12,154 bases of DNA, from contig JAGGRV010000369.1 in NCBI GenBank assembly GCA_021159445.1, positions 1 to 12,154 of the forward strand. Direction: 5' to 3'. The notes under the pieces were generated by a model. That model worked only from the letters and a program-made list of their open reading frames with translations. It made no database searches and had not been told where the DNA came from. This document shows positions 1-6,401 of this stretch, piece after piece (the stretch's first letter is position 1; each line of letters begins with the position of its first letter). A program made the translations under genes and the position numbers. The stretch comes from Deltaproteobacteria bacterium (GTDB lineage: Bacteria; Desulfobacterota; Dissulfuribacteria; Dissulfuribacterales; UBA3076).

Positions 1-55
1 AGAAGACGGCAAAAAAGACATTAATTTGTTCAAGTTATTTATTGTACGTTCCTTA
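1..55 (+). repeat. Left copy of 55-bp terminal inverted repeat
   Basis: Bases 1-55 are identical to the reverse complement of 12098-12152. Identity stops at base 56, and the left copy is cut by the window edge, so the true repeat may be longer. It lies directly upstream of the ribosome binding site of the first gene. The other copy is in the same sense relative to aroC, although further upstream of it. No convincing -35/-10 pair was found inside. It may be a genuine inverted repeat or a shared assembly k-mer. Confidence 0.9.
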
Positions 56-72
56 AAAGGAGGTAGCAAGAA

Positions 73-435
73 ATGAGCAATAGTGAAGGTCGCTATTCTG
101 CAGGTTCTGTGGCCATAGCATTCTTACTGGGAGGTGCTGTCGGGGCCGGTTTGGCCACGTTACTTACTCCCAGAACAGGTCCAGAAGTAAGAGATCGGAT
201 AAGGGAGCAGGCCCATGCGGTCCGTGGTGAGGCCTATAGGGTAGCAGATGAAGTCCGTGACAAAGCCGGTGCTCTTCTTGATAAGAGCAAGGATGTGATT
301 GAACAAAAAAAGGCTGTTCTGGAATCTGCTTATGAAGCAGGTAAAGATGCCATGGCGCGGGAGAAAGAACGCCTTGTTGCCCACATGAAGTCTGAAAAGG
401 GTGAAGAAACATCCTCAGAAAAGGAAGAGGCTTAA
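73..435 (+). CDS. YtxH-domain small membrane-anchored protein
   Basis: The predicted product is 120 residues with an N-terminal Gly/Ala-rich membrane segment (about residues 12-32). This runs into the LTPRTGPEVRDRI stretch (31-43), the usual YtxH pattern of a glycine-rich helix followed by a 'TPxxG' turn. Residues 40-108 are a highly charged, Ala-rich helix likely to form a coiled coil, and the tail is Glu/Lys-rich. Members of this family are single-pass proteins of poorly defined role, often linked to general stress in Gram-positives; the role here is unknown. The ATG is preceded by a strong AAAGGAGG at 57-64, which fixes the start. The gene stands alone, its upstream region being the 55-bp repeat at the window edge, and it converges on nadK. 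Family assignment is fairly secure; function is not. Confidence 0.8.
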   Translation: MSNSEGRYSAGSVAIAFLLGGAVGAGLATLLTPRTGPEVRDRIREQAHAVRGEAYRVADEVRDKAGALLDKSKDVIEQKKAVLESAYEAGKDAMAREKERLVAHMKSEKGEETSSEKEEA

Positions 436-452
436 GACTTATACCTAAATTG

Positions 453-557
453 AGCGATTAGCTGTTAGCCATTAGCGTTTAGCTTTGAAAAATGGTTGTA
501 ATAGCAAAACATCCTATAATCATTAAGCTAATAGCTAACCGCTAAAGGCTAATCGCT
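453..557. repeat. Palindromic array of TTAGC heptads
   Basis: The left arm, 453-483, consists of consecutive 7-base units GATTAGC, TGTTAGC, CATTAGC and GTTTAGC. The right arm, 527-557, is the inverse: GCTAATA, GCTAACC, GCTAAAG, GCTAATC. The arms form a long imperfect stem around a loop of about 43 bases. In each unit the TTAGC core is fixed and the two linking bases vary. It fills the gap between the convergent ytxH-like and nadK genes, so it could also end transcription from either side. Short palindromic repeats of this style occur dispersed in many genomes; whether this one does cannot be seen here. Confidence 0.8.
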
Positions 558-562
558 TTTCT

Positions 563-1381
563 CTACATCCCCACACCCTTTGCCCATCCAAGCTTTTCCC
601 TTAAAATGGTGAAATAGTCCCTGAGTGGGGACTTTATGAGTTTCAGGTGTCCCTTGGCCTTTTGCATCTCAACCCAGTCTCCTTCATTGAGTTCATGACT
701 TACCTGGCCGTCTACTATTAAGCTGATCTTTTCCACGGCATTTTTGAGCTGTATCGCCACTTTCATCTGACCTGGCAGTATAAGAGGACGTGCATTCAGG
801 GCAAAGGGGCATATTGGAGTCAATATAAGGGCCTCGATGCCAGGGTGCAGGATAGGGCCGCCGGCAGAGAGGTTATACGCAGTGGATCCGGTTGCAGTGG
901 AGATGATCAGTCCGTCACCACGGTATGTGGTGAGAAATGAGCCGCCGGCCCAGGTAGGAAGTGTTATAATTGTACCTAGAGGGCCTTTGCTGATAACTGC
1001 TTCATTAAGTGCATAGTAAGTTGAGCCTGTACTACCAGACACCTTTACCGTAACCGAGAGTATTGCTCGCCTGTCCAACTCGAGAGTTCCTGATATCAGA
1101 GAATCCAGGGCCTGTTCCATCTCGTCCACGTGGATTTCTGTAAGAAATCCAAGGCCCCCCAGGTTTATTCCCAGCAGGGGAATTCCCAACTGATAGGCCT
1201 TCCAGGCCACGTGTAACAGGGTGCCATCTCCTCCCAGCACTACTATGGCCTCGGCTTGAGGATCTACCTGCCCTTCAGTAACAGAGACCCCGCGCCTTTG
1301 GAAAAGCTTTTCCATGGCTTCTCCGATCCTCTTTGGGATTTCGGTCTCGTGCCTGACAATGAGGCTGATGTGTTTAAGCAT
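563..1381 (-). CDS. nadK: NAD kinase
   Basis: NAD kinase phosphorylates NAD to NADP using ATP or polyphosphate; it is cytosolic and essential for NADPH supply. The 272-residue product has the family signatures in order: GGDGT at 50-54 (nucleotide binding and catalytic Asp), the GINLGGLGFLTE turn at 71-82, the NE pair at 126-127, and the DGLIISTATGSTAYNLSAGG segment at 156-175. Length is normal for the bacterial family. The ATG lies nine bases after the stop of the upstream peptidase gene, so the two form one operon. The ribosome binding site is poor, suggesting translational coupling to the peptidase. The gene ends only five bases from the TTAGC palindrome. Identification is very secure. Confidence 0.97.
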   Translation of the reverse strand: MLKHISLIVRHETEIPKRIGEAMEKLFQRRGVSVTEGQVDPQAEAIVVLGGDGTLLHVAWKAYQLGIPLLGINLGGLGFLTEIHVDEMEQALDSLISGTLELDRRAILSVTVKVSGSTGSTYYALNEAVISKGPLGTIITLPTWAGGSFLTTYRGDGLIISTATGSTAYNLSAGGPILHPGIEALILTPICPFALNARPLILPGQMKVAIQLKNAVEKISLIVDGQVSHELNEGDWVEMQKAKGHLKLIKSPLRDYFTILREKLGWAKGVGM

Positions 1382-1390
1382 AAAGTCTGT

Positions 1391-4048
1391 TTACGGGCCT
1401 ACTCTTACGAGTACATATTCTTCCGAATTCATAAATTTTTTGGCCACATTAAGTACTTGATCCGCAGTTACCTCACCTATTTTCAGAACATATTCCGACG
1501 AGAAGCTATATCCTAGACCATAGAGTTCATTTAAGGCCATGTCCATGGCTTGGGCCCTGTTGGTTTGAAGGCCTATCTCATGGGTTCCGATAAGCCATTT
1601 CTTGGCCCTTTCAATTTCGTCATCAGTCACAGGCTCCCTTGTTGCCCTGTAGATCTCCTGCCACAAGCCCTTTAGAGCTCGGTCTTTTTTTTCTGGTGCA
1701 CAGGCAATGTAGAAGGCAAAAGATCCATAGTCCAGGCCAAGTCCCAGGAATGATGTCACGGAATACGCCAGGCTTTTCTTGTCCCTGAGATCAATGAACA
1801 GGCGGCCGCCTTGACCTGAAAGTACCGCATTCATGGTTTCAAGGGCATAGCGTTCAGTGCTGTTGAAAGTAGTCCCTGGGAAACCAAGCACAATGTGTAC
1901 TTGCTGTTTTTTCTTTTTCAGGCTTAGAATTCTGCGTGAAATCAGAGGGTCTGGTTCAGGAGGTGTGGGAAGTGATATCTCCGATTCCACCGACCAGGCA
2001 CCAAGCATGGTCTCAATGCTCGAGATGATTTCTTCAGCATGAATATCTCCAACTATGGAGAGCACTCCCCTGTCAGGTATTACAAAATTTCGATAGGTCT
2101 CAAGCAGATTTTTTGAACTGATAGCTTTGATGACAGAGGCCTTGCCCAACGGGTTCATGCCATATGGATGGGGTGAGAAAAGCAGGCGGCGGAATTCTCT
2201 TACTGCAACTCCAGGCAGATAATCATCCTGACGTTTGAGCTCTGCCAGTACCAATGGACGAAGCTTTTTTATTTCTTCAGATGGGAAGGTGGGAGCGAGC
2301 AGGATCTCAGTAAAGAGGGCAAGGCCCTTATCCAGATTTTGACTCAAAAAACGGCCTTGAAGTCCAAGGGTGTTCTGACCGGAAAAACCGCTGATACTAC
2401 CACCCAGGCCTTCTATCAATTCGGCAATGCCCTGAGCGCTATGGGCCTCGGTTCCTTTTGTCCAGGCCTTTGCGAGAAAGTTGAAGAGACCGTTGCTTTC
2501 CTCGCTTTCGTATCTCACTCCTCCAGGGAACACCAGTGTTGTAGCAACCGTAGGTACTCCAGGGGCCTCTTGGACTAAGACCGTGAGGCCGTTGGAAAGA
2601 CTAAATCTTTTGACAGGGCGGATAAGGGTGCCGCCATCAGACTCTATCCCCTTGGCCAGGAGTTCCGCCTCCTGGACCATTATGGCCAATTCCTGGCTCG
2701 TAAGCTTAGGCAGGCGGTCCTTAGGCATTACCATGACCACACTGATATTTTCCTGTCTAAAAAACTGCCCTGCAACCTGCTGGACATCCTGGGCCGTTAC
2801 CTCCCGGACCCTCTCAAGATAGAGTTTTTCTGCATGAGGGTCCTTTGAAAGGGTCTCAAAGACACCAAGCTTTCTTGCTTCTCCTTCCATGGTTTCCTGG
2901 CTGTAGACAAAATCCGTCTCTACCTGAACTTTTGCGCGCTCCAGCTCTTCCTCAGTAATTCCCTCATTCTCCAGACGGAAGATCTCATGGAAGATCTGCG
3001 CCAATGCTTCCTGGGTTTTTCCCGGATCAAGAGAGGCGGTGATCTCGAATAGTCCCGGTCCTTCCGGTGTAAATGCTGCTGCATCAATGTTATGGACCAT
3101 CTGCAGCCGATTTCGTAGAGACGAGGTAAGCCTTGAGCTTTCCCCTTTTCCAAGCAGGGCAGCTAAAACGTCCAGGGCAGGTACATCCGGGTCATTGAAG
3201 TTGGGCAGCCCTGAAAACGCCACAGCCAGGTAGCCTTCCTGGATTTCCATTGCCTCCATGGCGATTCTCGGGGCGTCCTGCCGCGGTTCTGATGGATAGG
3301 TGAATTCCTGAGGCCCTTTTTTTGTTACTGATCCGAAGGTGTCCTGGATACCGGCCAGGGCCTGAGATGCCCCAACGTCTCCAACAACAACAACGGTAAT
3401 TTGTGAGGGTCGATATCTCCTTTCCATATAGGCCAGGATATCTTTGCGTCCAAAAGACTCGACCGTTTCAGGATAGCCGATCACAGGGTATCCGTATGGG
3501 TGTGACTTATATGCTGTCTCCATTAATAAGCTGGAAAGTCTTGTCCTTGGCCTGTCGTCTCTCATCCTTATTTCTTCAAGCACCACTTTTTTCTCTCGCT
3601 CTAATTCATCGGGATCGAATGATGAGTGAAATACCGCGTCGGAAAGTACATCCAGGGCATTGTCCAGGAACTGTTTTGGGACCACGCAGTGGTAGACTGT
3701 ATAATCAAGAGATGTGTAAGCATTAATGGACCCTCCGACAGATTCTATTTCCTTTGCCACTTCTCCAGGCCCTCTTTTTCCAGTGCCCTTGAAGATCATG
3801 TGTTCGATCAAGTGGGTAATGCCTCTCTCCTTTTCGGTTTCGTAAGCACTGCCTGCCTGGACCCACACCTGTATGGCCACAACCGGCGCCCGGTGGTTTT
3901 CTTTTACAATGGCAGTAAGTCCGTTAGAGAGCCTGGCCTTGTTCAGCCCGGGAATAAGTTCCCTTGCCAAAGAGCCAAAGGGCATGATGAGGAGAATTAA
4001 AAAGGTGATCAGCAGGCACAGGGTAATTGTTTTGCCGGTTATGAGCAT
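1391..4048 (-). CDS. Secreted double-module M16 zinc peptidase (insulinase family)
   Basis: The product is 885 residues. Residues 8-28 form a hydrophobic signal sequence or anchor, implying export to the periplasm. The first M16 module (about 35-450) has the inverted zinc motif HLIEH (H79, E82, H83), and E159 lies at the expected distance as third ligand. The second module (about 480-885) repeats the fold, but the site aligning with HxxEH reads NFLAK (524-528), so it should be inactive. It keeps the substrate-binding 'GGRLF..LR.K.SLAYSV' region late in the protein. Most bacterial relatives split these modules into two adjacent genes; here they are one chain, as in pitrilysin-type enzymes. AAGGAG eight bases before the ATG supports the start. 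It leads the operon with nadK. The substrate is unknown; peptide clean-up in the envelope is the usual suggestion. Confidence 0.93.
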   Translation of the reverse strand: MLITGKTITLCLLITFLILLIMPFGSLARELIPGLNKARLSNGLTAIVKENHRAPVVAIQVWVQAGSAYETEKERGITHLIEHMIFKGTGKRGPGEVAKEIESVGGSINAYTSLDYTVYHCVVPKQFLDNALDVLSDAVFHSSFDPDELEREKKVVLEEIRMRDDRPRTRLSSLLMETAYKSHPYGYPVIGYPETVESFGRKDILAYMERRYRPSQITVVVVGDVGASQALAGIQDTFGSVTKKGPQEFTYPSEPRQDAPRIAMEAMEIQEGYLAVAFSGLPNFNDPDVPALDVLAALLGKGESSRLTSSLRNRLQMVHNIDAAAFTPEGPGLFEITASLDPGKTQEALAQIFHEIFRLENEGITEEELERAKVQVETDFVYSQETMEGEARKLGVFETLSKDPHAEKLYLERVREVTAQDVQQVAGQFFRQENISVVMVMPKDRLPKLTSQELAIMVQEAELLAKGIESDGGTLIRPVKRFSLSNGLTVLVQEAPGVPTVATTLVFPGGVRYESEESNGLFNFLAKAWTKGTEAHSAQGIAELIEGLGGSISGFSGQNTLGLQGRFLSQNLDKGLALFTEILLAPTFPSEEIKKLRPLVLAELKRQDDYLPGVAVREFRRLLFSPHPYGMNPLGKASVIKAISSKNLLETYRNFVIPDRGVLSIVGDIHAEEIISSIETMLGAWSVESEISLPTPPEPDPLISRRILSLKKKKQQVHIVLGFPGTTFNSTERYALETMNAVLSGQGGRLFIDLRDKKSLAYSVTSFLGLGLDYGSFAFYIACAPEKKDRALKGLWQEIYRATREPVTDDEIERAKKWLIGTHEIGLQTNRAQAMDMALNELYGLGYSFSSEYVLKIGEVTADQVLNVAKKFMNSEEYVLVRVGP

Positions 4049-4394
4049 GTCAGGTTCTCCTTGGAGTATGCTTTTATTTCAATATTTAAATCAACAAGAT
4101 AGCCCGGTCTTTAGGGTGAATGGCCATCCAATGAAAGCTTGACACAGTAAATGAAGTTTGGTACAGACCAAATGGTTATTAAATTTTTACTTTAGGATGT
4201 GATTTACTCTTTTTTATCGCCTTTTTTCTGTGATGCAAGCTTTTTAGACATTATTTGTAATATAAAAAAGATGCAATGAGTTTATTTTTCCGATAATGTG
4301 CGATATCATGGTGATCAAAATATGTAGGCTCGGCACATGTGAGCTGATGTCTTAAAAATCTTTACAAATTATATAAAATAAAAGAGGAGGAATT
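4049..4394. other. AT-rich divergent intergenic region
   Basis: These 346 bases separate the divergently transcribed M16 peptidase and tusA genes and must hold promoters for both. The tusA-proximal half is very AT-rich. No -35/-10 pair with good spacing could be called. Visible small symmetries are TTTGGT-acag-ACCAAA at 4157-4172 and the 8-base palindrome CACATGTG at 4334-4341. No open reading frame with a ribosome binding site, and no terminator, was seen. Confidence 0.7.
4157..4172. promoter_or_regulatory. Possible operator palindrome TTTGGT-N4-ACCAAA
   Basis: This is a perfect 6+6 inverted repeat with a 4-base spacer, placed 108 bases upstream of the M16 start and 222 bases upstream of tusA. 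The geometry fits a dimeric regulator site, but a 12-base match can arise by chance and no regulator is encoded beside it. Confidence 0.2.
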
Positions 4395-4646
4395 ATGAGC
4401 AAGGTTGCCCCAGAAGGCCTAACAGTAGCCCACACTTTGGATTGCAAAGGACTTAGTTGCCCAATGCCCATCCTAAAAACAAAAAAAGAGATCGGCAAAG
4501 TTAAATCAGGTGAGATTCTTGAGGTACTCGGTACTGATCCGGGCACCCGTAATGATATCCCCGGATGGTGTGAGCGTGTTGGTCATGAGTACCTCGGAGA
4601 GAAGGAAGACTCCGGTTTTATTCATTTCTACATTAAAAAGGCTTAA
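4395..4646 (+). CDS. tusA: TusA-family sulfur carrier protein
   Basis: TusA proteins carry sulfur as a persulfide on one cysteine and hand it to relay proteins, for tRNA thiolation, cofactor synthesis or dissimilatory sulfur metabolism. The 83-residue product has the family signature LDCKGLSCPMPILKTKK (15-31). C22 of the CPxP motif is the expected persulfide site. It also has the TDPGTRNDIPGWC stretch (47-59), matching the conserved DxxxxxDIPxxC region. Extra cysteines are C17 and C59. Length is typical. AGAGGAGG lies just upstream of the ATG. It is the first gene of a four-gene plus-strand cassette, 105 bases ahead of the dsrE-like gene. The pairing with DsrE-like genes favours dissimilatory or sulfur-trafficking use over tRNA modification, but this is inference. 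Confidence 0.92.
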   Translation: MSKVAPEGLTVAHTLDCKGLSCPMPILKTKKEIGKVKSGEILEVLGTDPGTRNDIPGWCERVGHEYLGEKEDSGFIHFYIKKA

Positions 4647-4659
4647 TACATAGCCTCTC

Positions 4660-4723
4660 GGCCAAGCCATGCAAACAAGTGAAGGGCGTTGTGCCCTCTG
4701 GTTTCAATTGTTTATGGCTGGCC
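4660..4723 (+). promoter_or_regulatory. Large composite hairpin between tusA and dsrE-like gene
   Basis: The outer stem pairs 4660-4679 (GGCCAAGCCATGCAAACAAG) with 4708-4723 (TTGTTTATGGCTGGCC), leaving two small bulges. Inside sits a second hairpin, AGGGC (4683-4687) with GCCCT (4693-4697), loop GTTGT. It is followed by TACAAAT, not a U-tract, so it is not a standard terminator. It may set different mRNA levels of tusA and the downstream genes by processing or stability. Confidence 0.55.
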
Positions 4724-4751
4724 TACAAATATCACATGGAGGATAATGTAG

Positions 4752-5081
4752 ATGTCTGCTGATCCGAACAAACTTGGAATTTTCGTGACTTCACCCCAGA
4801 ATATGAAGCATGTTTTGGGTGTGACACAGTCTGCCGTGCGGGCAGGGATGAAGACCATGGTCTTCTTTACCTTCAAGGCAGTCCATTTGTCCAAGACCCC
4901 TGAATTCGTCAAGGTTGCCAACCTGTGCGATGTCAAGGACCTGGCCATATGCGCAGCCAGTTATCAGTGTGAAGGTTATGACGTTGAGGACGTGCCTAAG
5001 GGAATAACCGCCAGGCAGATGGCGACCCAGGCCTATCACGGCGCTTTATTGGAAGAATGTGGCAAATACCTGGTGCTGTAG
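4752..5081 (+). CDS. DsrE-family sulfur relay protein
   Basis: The 109-residue product begins with an alternating strand/helix pattern typical of the DsrE/DsrF/TusD fold: KLGIFVTSP, then a helix over 17-31, then MKTMVFFTF (33-41). Four cysteines are present (C59, C67, C73, C103). C67 and C73, in ICAASYQCEGYD, lie where TusD/DsrE carries its catalytic cysteine after the third strand. Such proteins take persulfide sulfur from TusA and pass it on. No signal peptide is seen, so it is cytosolic. The GGAGGA before the ATG is well placed. It lies between tusA and two small unknown genes and is probably co-transcribed with them. Family membership is likely; which cysteine carries sulfur, and whether it is closest to DsrE, DsrF or a stand-alone DsrE2/3-like type, cannot be settled by eye. 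Confidence 0.78.
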   Translation: MSADPNKLGIFVTSPQNMKHVLGVTQSAVRAGMKTMVFFTFKAVHLSKTPEFVKVANLCDVKDLAICAASYQCEGYDVEDVPKGITARQMATQAYHGALLEECGKYLVL

Positions 5082-5113
5082 ACACGGTACTATAGATTAA
5101 GGAGATACTAGCC

Positions 5114-5452
5114 ATGTCATTAACAATATATTTTCTGCTGCCCAACCGGTCGTATGCCGGAGACGGCACACGCTCCACATTGGGGCTGTCAGTCGAAAAC
5201 CATTATGCATTTGCTGTGTACATGTATGGGGAATACCCCCCGTTCAATGAGTATAATGTAGGCAATATTGAATGGGTTCGGGATATGGAGGGTGATGTGT
5301 TTAATTGCGGCGGAGATCCACCTGCTGTAGAGGATCTGGAGTTGACACCCATCACCATAGAGGAACTTGGGGAGCGTATGCGTGACGCGGATTTCATCAT
5401 CCCATACGCCCTGCCGAAACCAAGCTCTCCGCCACCCGACACCTGCGGTTAG
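5114..5452 (+). CDS. Unrecognised 112-residue protein of the sulfur cassette, DsrC-like tail
   Basis: I do not recognise the family with certainty. The N-terminus (LTIYFLLPNRSYAG, then GTRSTLGLSVENHYAFAVYMYG) looks like a strand-helix-strand unit and could be a divergent DsrE-type fold; residues 82-98 look like a helix followed by a strand (ADFIIPY). The tail is strongly Pro-rich and ends ALPKPSSPPPDTCG, putting C111 at the penultimate position. The only other cysteine is C65. DsrC and TusE also end in a flexible arm with a penultimate reactive cysteine, and DsrC arms typically read LPKPTGCV. No signal peptide is seen. AAGGAGA eight bases upstream fixes the ATG. It starts 32 bases after the dsrE-like gene and 21 bases before the next gene. 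A sulfur-accepting role is inference from context and tail. Confidence 0.7.
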   Translation: MSLTIYFLLPNRSYAGDGTRSTLGLSVENHYAFAVYMYGEYPPFNEYNVGNIEWVRDMEGDVFNCGGDPPAVEDLELTPITIEELGERMRDADFIIPYALPKPSSPPPDTCG

Positions 5453-5473
5453 TAATTATAAGAGGAGCACGTA

Positions 5474-5662
5474 ATGAGCGACGAAAAAATGAAAATATTG
5501 CATGTCTATCGTTCCGAGCCAACTGATGACGTCAAAAAGCTGGTTGAGATACTCAGCCGTGACAGGGACGCCAAGGAGTTCAGCCTTTACATGGGTGATC
5601 CCAATTACGACATTCTGGTTCAGATGATTCGTGAGGCAGATAAGACAGTCAGTTGGTGGTAA
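5474..5662 (+). CDS. 62-residue protein, possible reduced DsrH/TusB-like partner
   Basis: This is a short cytosolic protein without cysteines. Predicted pattern: strand MKILHVYRS (6-14), helix 18-28, strand AKEFSLYM (33-40), helix 45-55, strand KTVSWW (57-62). The opening ILHVYRSEP resembles the start of TusB/DsrH (E. coli TusB begins MLHTLHRSPW), and those proteins also end near a tryptophan. At 62 residues it is well below the usual ~95 for that family, so it would be a shortened version. It is the last gene of the cassette, 21 bases after its neighbour and 35 bases before the terminator. AGAGGAG lies upstream of the ATG; M6 is an alternative start but lacks its own site. Coding status is well supported by operon position; the DsrH link is tentative. 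Confidence 0.65.
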   Translation: MSDEKMKILHVYRSEPTDDVKKLVEILSRDRDAKEFSLYMGDPNYDILVQMIREADKTVSWW

Positions 5663-5697
5663 ATTAGAGGATATAGCGACACTATAGCCTAATTATT

Positions 5698-5736
5698 AAA
5701 AGCCCCTGCCGGCATCTGCCGGCAGGGGCTTTTTTG
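5698..5736 (+). terminator. Rho-independent terminator of the sulfur cassette
   Basis: A near-perfect GC-rich stem, AGCCCCTGCCGGC paired with GCCGGCAGGGGCT around an ATCT loop, is followed by a run of six Ts. Flanking A and T runs extend the stem to about 17 pairs. The A-run on the left makes it usable in reverse, so it could also end transcription of the minus-strand gene at 5834-6043. Confidence 0.93.
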
Positions 5737-5833
5737 TAAATAAACAATTCTTAATCAACCCATTTGTTCAATCGGGTGTCTATAACTCGCACATACTGGA
5801 CACCAGGCGTGAATAAGTAACACTATCCTTTAA

Positions 5834-6043
5834 TTATTTAGCACCTTCAGCAATTTCTTCAATATCCTTAAGATAACTCGTACTCAAGTTTTCAAACATT
5901 GTTATTACTCTTTTCAATAAATCTTCCTTTTCCGCCTCATCCGGCTCTTTATTATTTACGGCGCAAAAGCTGGCTTTATTCCCATAATAAGCAGATAAAA
6001 TGTTTGAGACGATAATCATGGTCATCAAGCGTTGATCGGTCAT
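5834..6043 (-). CDS. Small unknown helical protein (69 residues)
   Basis: I do not recognise this gene. The frame can be opened further upstream to a 95-residue version, but AAGGAGG seven bases before the ATG at 6043 decides for the shorter start (MTDQRLMTMI). The product appears mainly helical: a mildly hydrophobic helix over 5-20, a charged loop (NKEPDEAEKED, 31-41), and an amphipathic helix over 42-66. It has one cysteine (C27). It is too polar for a clear transmembrane segment. It is transcribed toward the terminator at 5698-5736 and stands alone between the sulfur cassette and the broken tetR. Coding status rests on the strong ribosome binding site and the clean open frame; function is unknown. 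Confidence 0.55.
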   Translation of the reverse strand: MTDQRLMTMIIVSNILSAYYGNKASFCAVNNKEPDEAEKEDLLKRVITMFENLSTSYLKDIEEIAEGAK

Positions 6044-6265
6044 CTTTGCCTCCTTATATTTTATAAAGTTAATAAGAAATCGCTTTTTTGCGATTTGGAC
6101 CGAAGCGGCATTTCCAACCACCGCATATTATATTTTGTAGCACCGCCTTGCATTCCCTGTCAATGGTGTATCGTGAAAAAAGAGGAAAAATAGACGTCTT
6201 GGTTTTCTGTTTAGACAAAGGCCCTTTCCCTAAGGACCAGCGTGACGCCGTTAATCTTTTCTGGT

Positions 6266-6379
6266 ATGACTCGCAAGTAAGCCATATTAATGGCCGCAAC
6301 CGAAATGTTTGCCCAGCGGGGTTACATTGCTACACTGACATCTGAGATTGTGCACGCTGGTGTGGCTAAAAAGATCTGA
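6266..6379 (+). pseudogene. TetR/AcrR-family regulator remnant
   Basis: One frame reads MTRK, stop, AILMAATEMFAQRGY, IATLTSEIVHAGVAKKI, stop. This is the helix-turn-helix N-terminus of a TetR repressor: compare the usual AATELFAERGYEATS..EIA..AGVAKGTLY. The stop at 6278-6280 replaces what is normally Glu or Arg, a one-base change from GAA. After AGVAKKI the frame ends at 6377-6379, just where GTLYxHF should follow, and nothing downstream resembles the missing ligand-binding domain. About 37 of roughly 200 residues remain. The 5' boundary is uncertain because the ATG at 6266 lacks a good ribosome binding site. TetR genes commonly control adjacent efflux operons, which fits the tolC gene starting 22 bases later. 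The helix-turn-helix recognition is strong; loss of function is inferred from both lesions. Confidence 0.75.
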
Positions 6380-6401
6380 TGCCCATAGTGAAGGAGGCTT
6401 C

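Noticed and set aside
2339..2822. Plus-strand open frames opposite the M16 gene
   Set aside because: Antisense shadows of a well-supported 885-residue gene, without ribosome binding sites.
6044..6121. 26-residue N-terminal extension of the small minus-strand gene
   Set aside because: The ATG at 6043 has an ideal AAGGAGG; the upstream start has none.
6088..6345. 85-residue plus-strand open frame ahead of tolC
   Set aside because: No ribosome binding site, irregular composition, and it overlaps the clearly TetR-like remnant in a different frame.
6348..6401. Upstream ATG for tolC adding 18 residues
   Set aside because: It would bury the signal peptide; the AAGGAGG and signal sequence both point to 6402.
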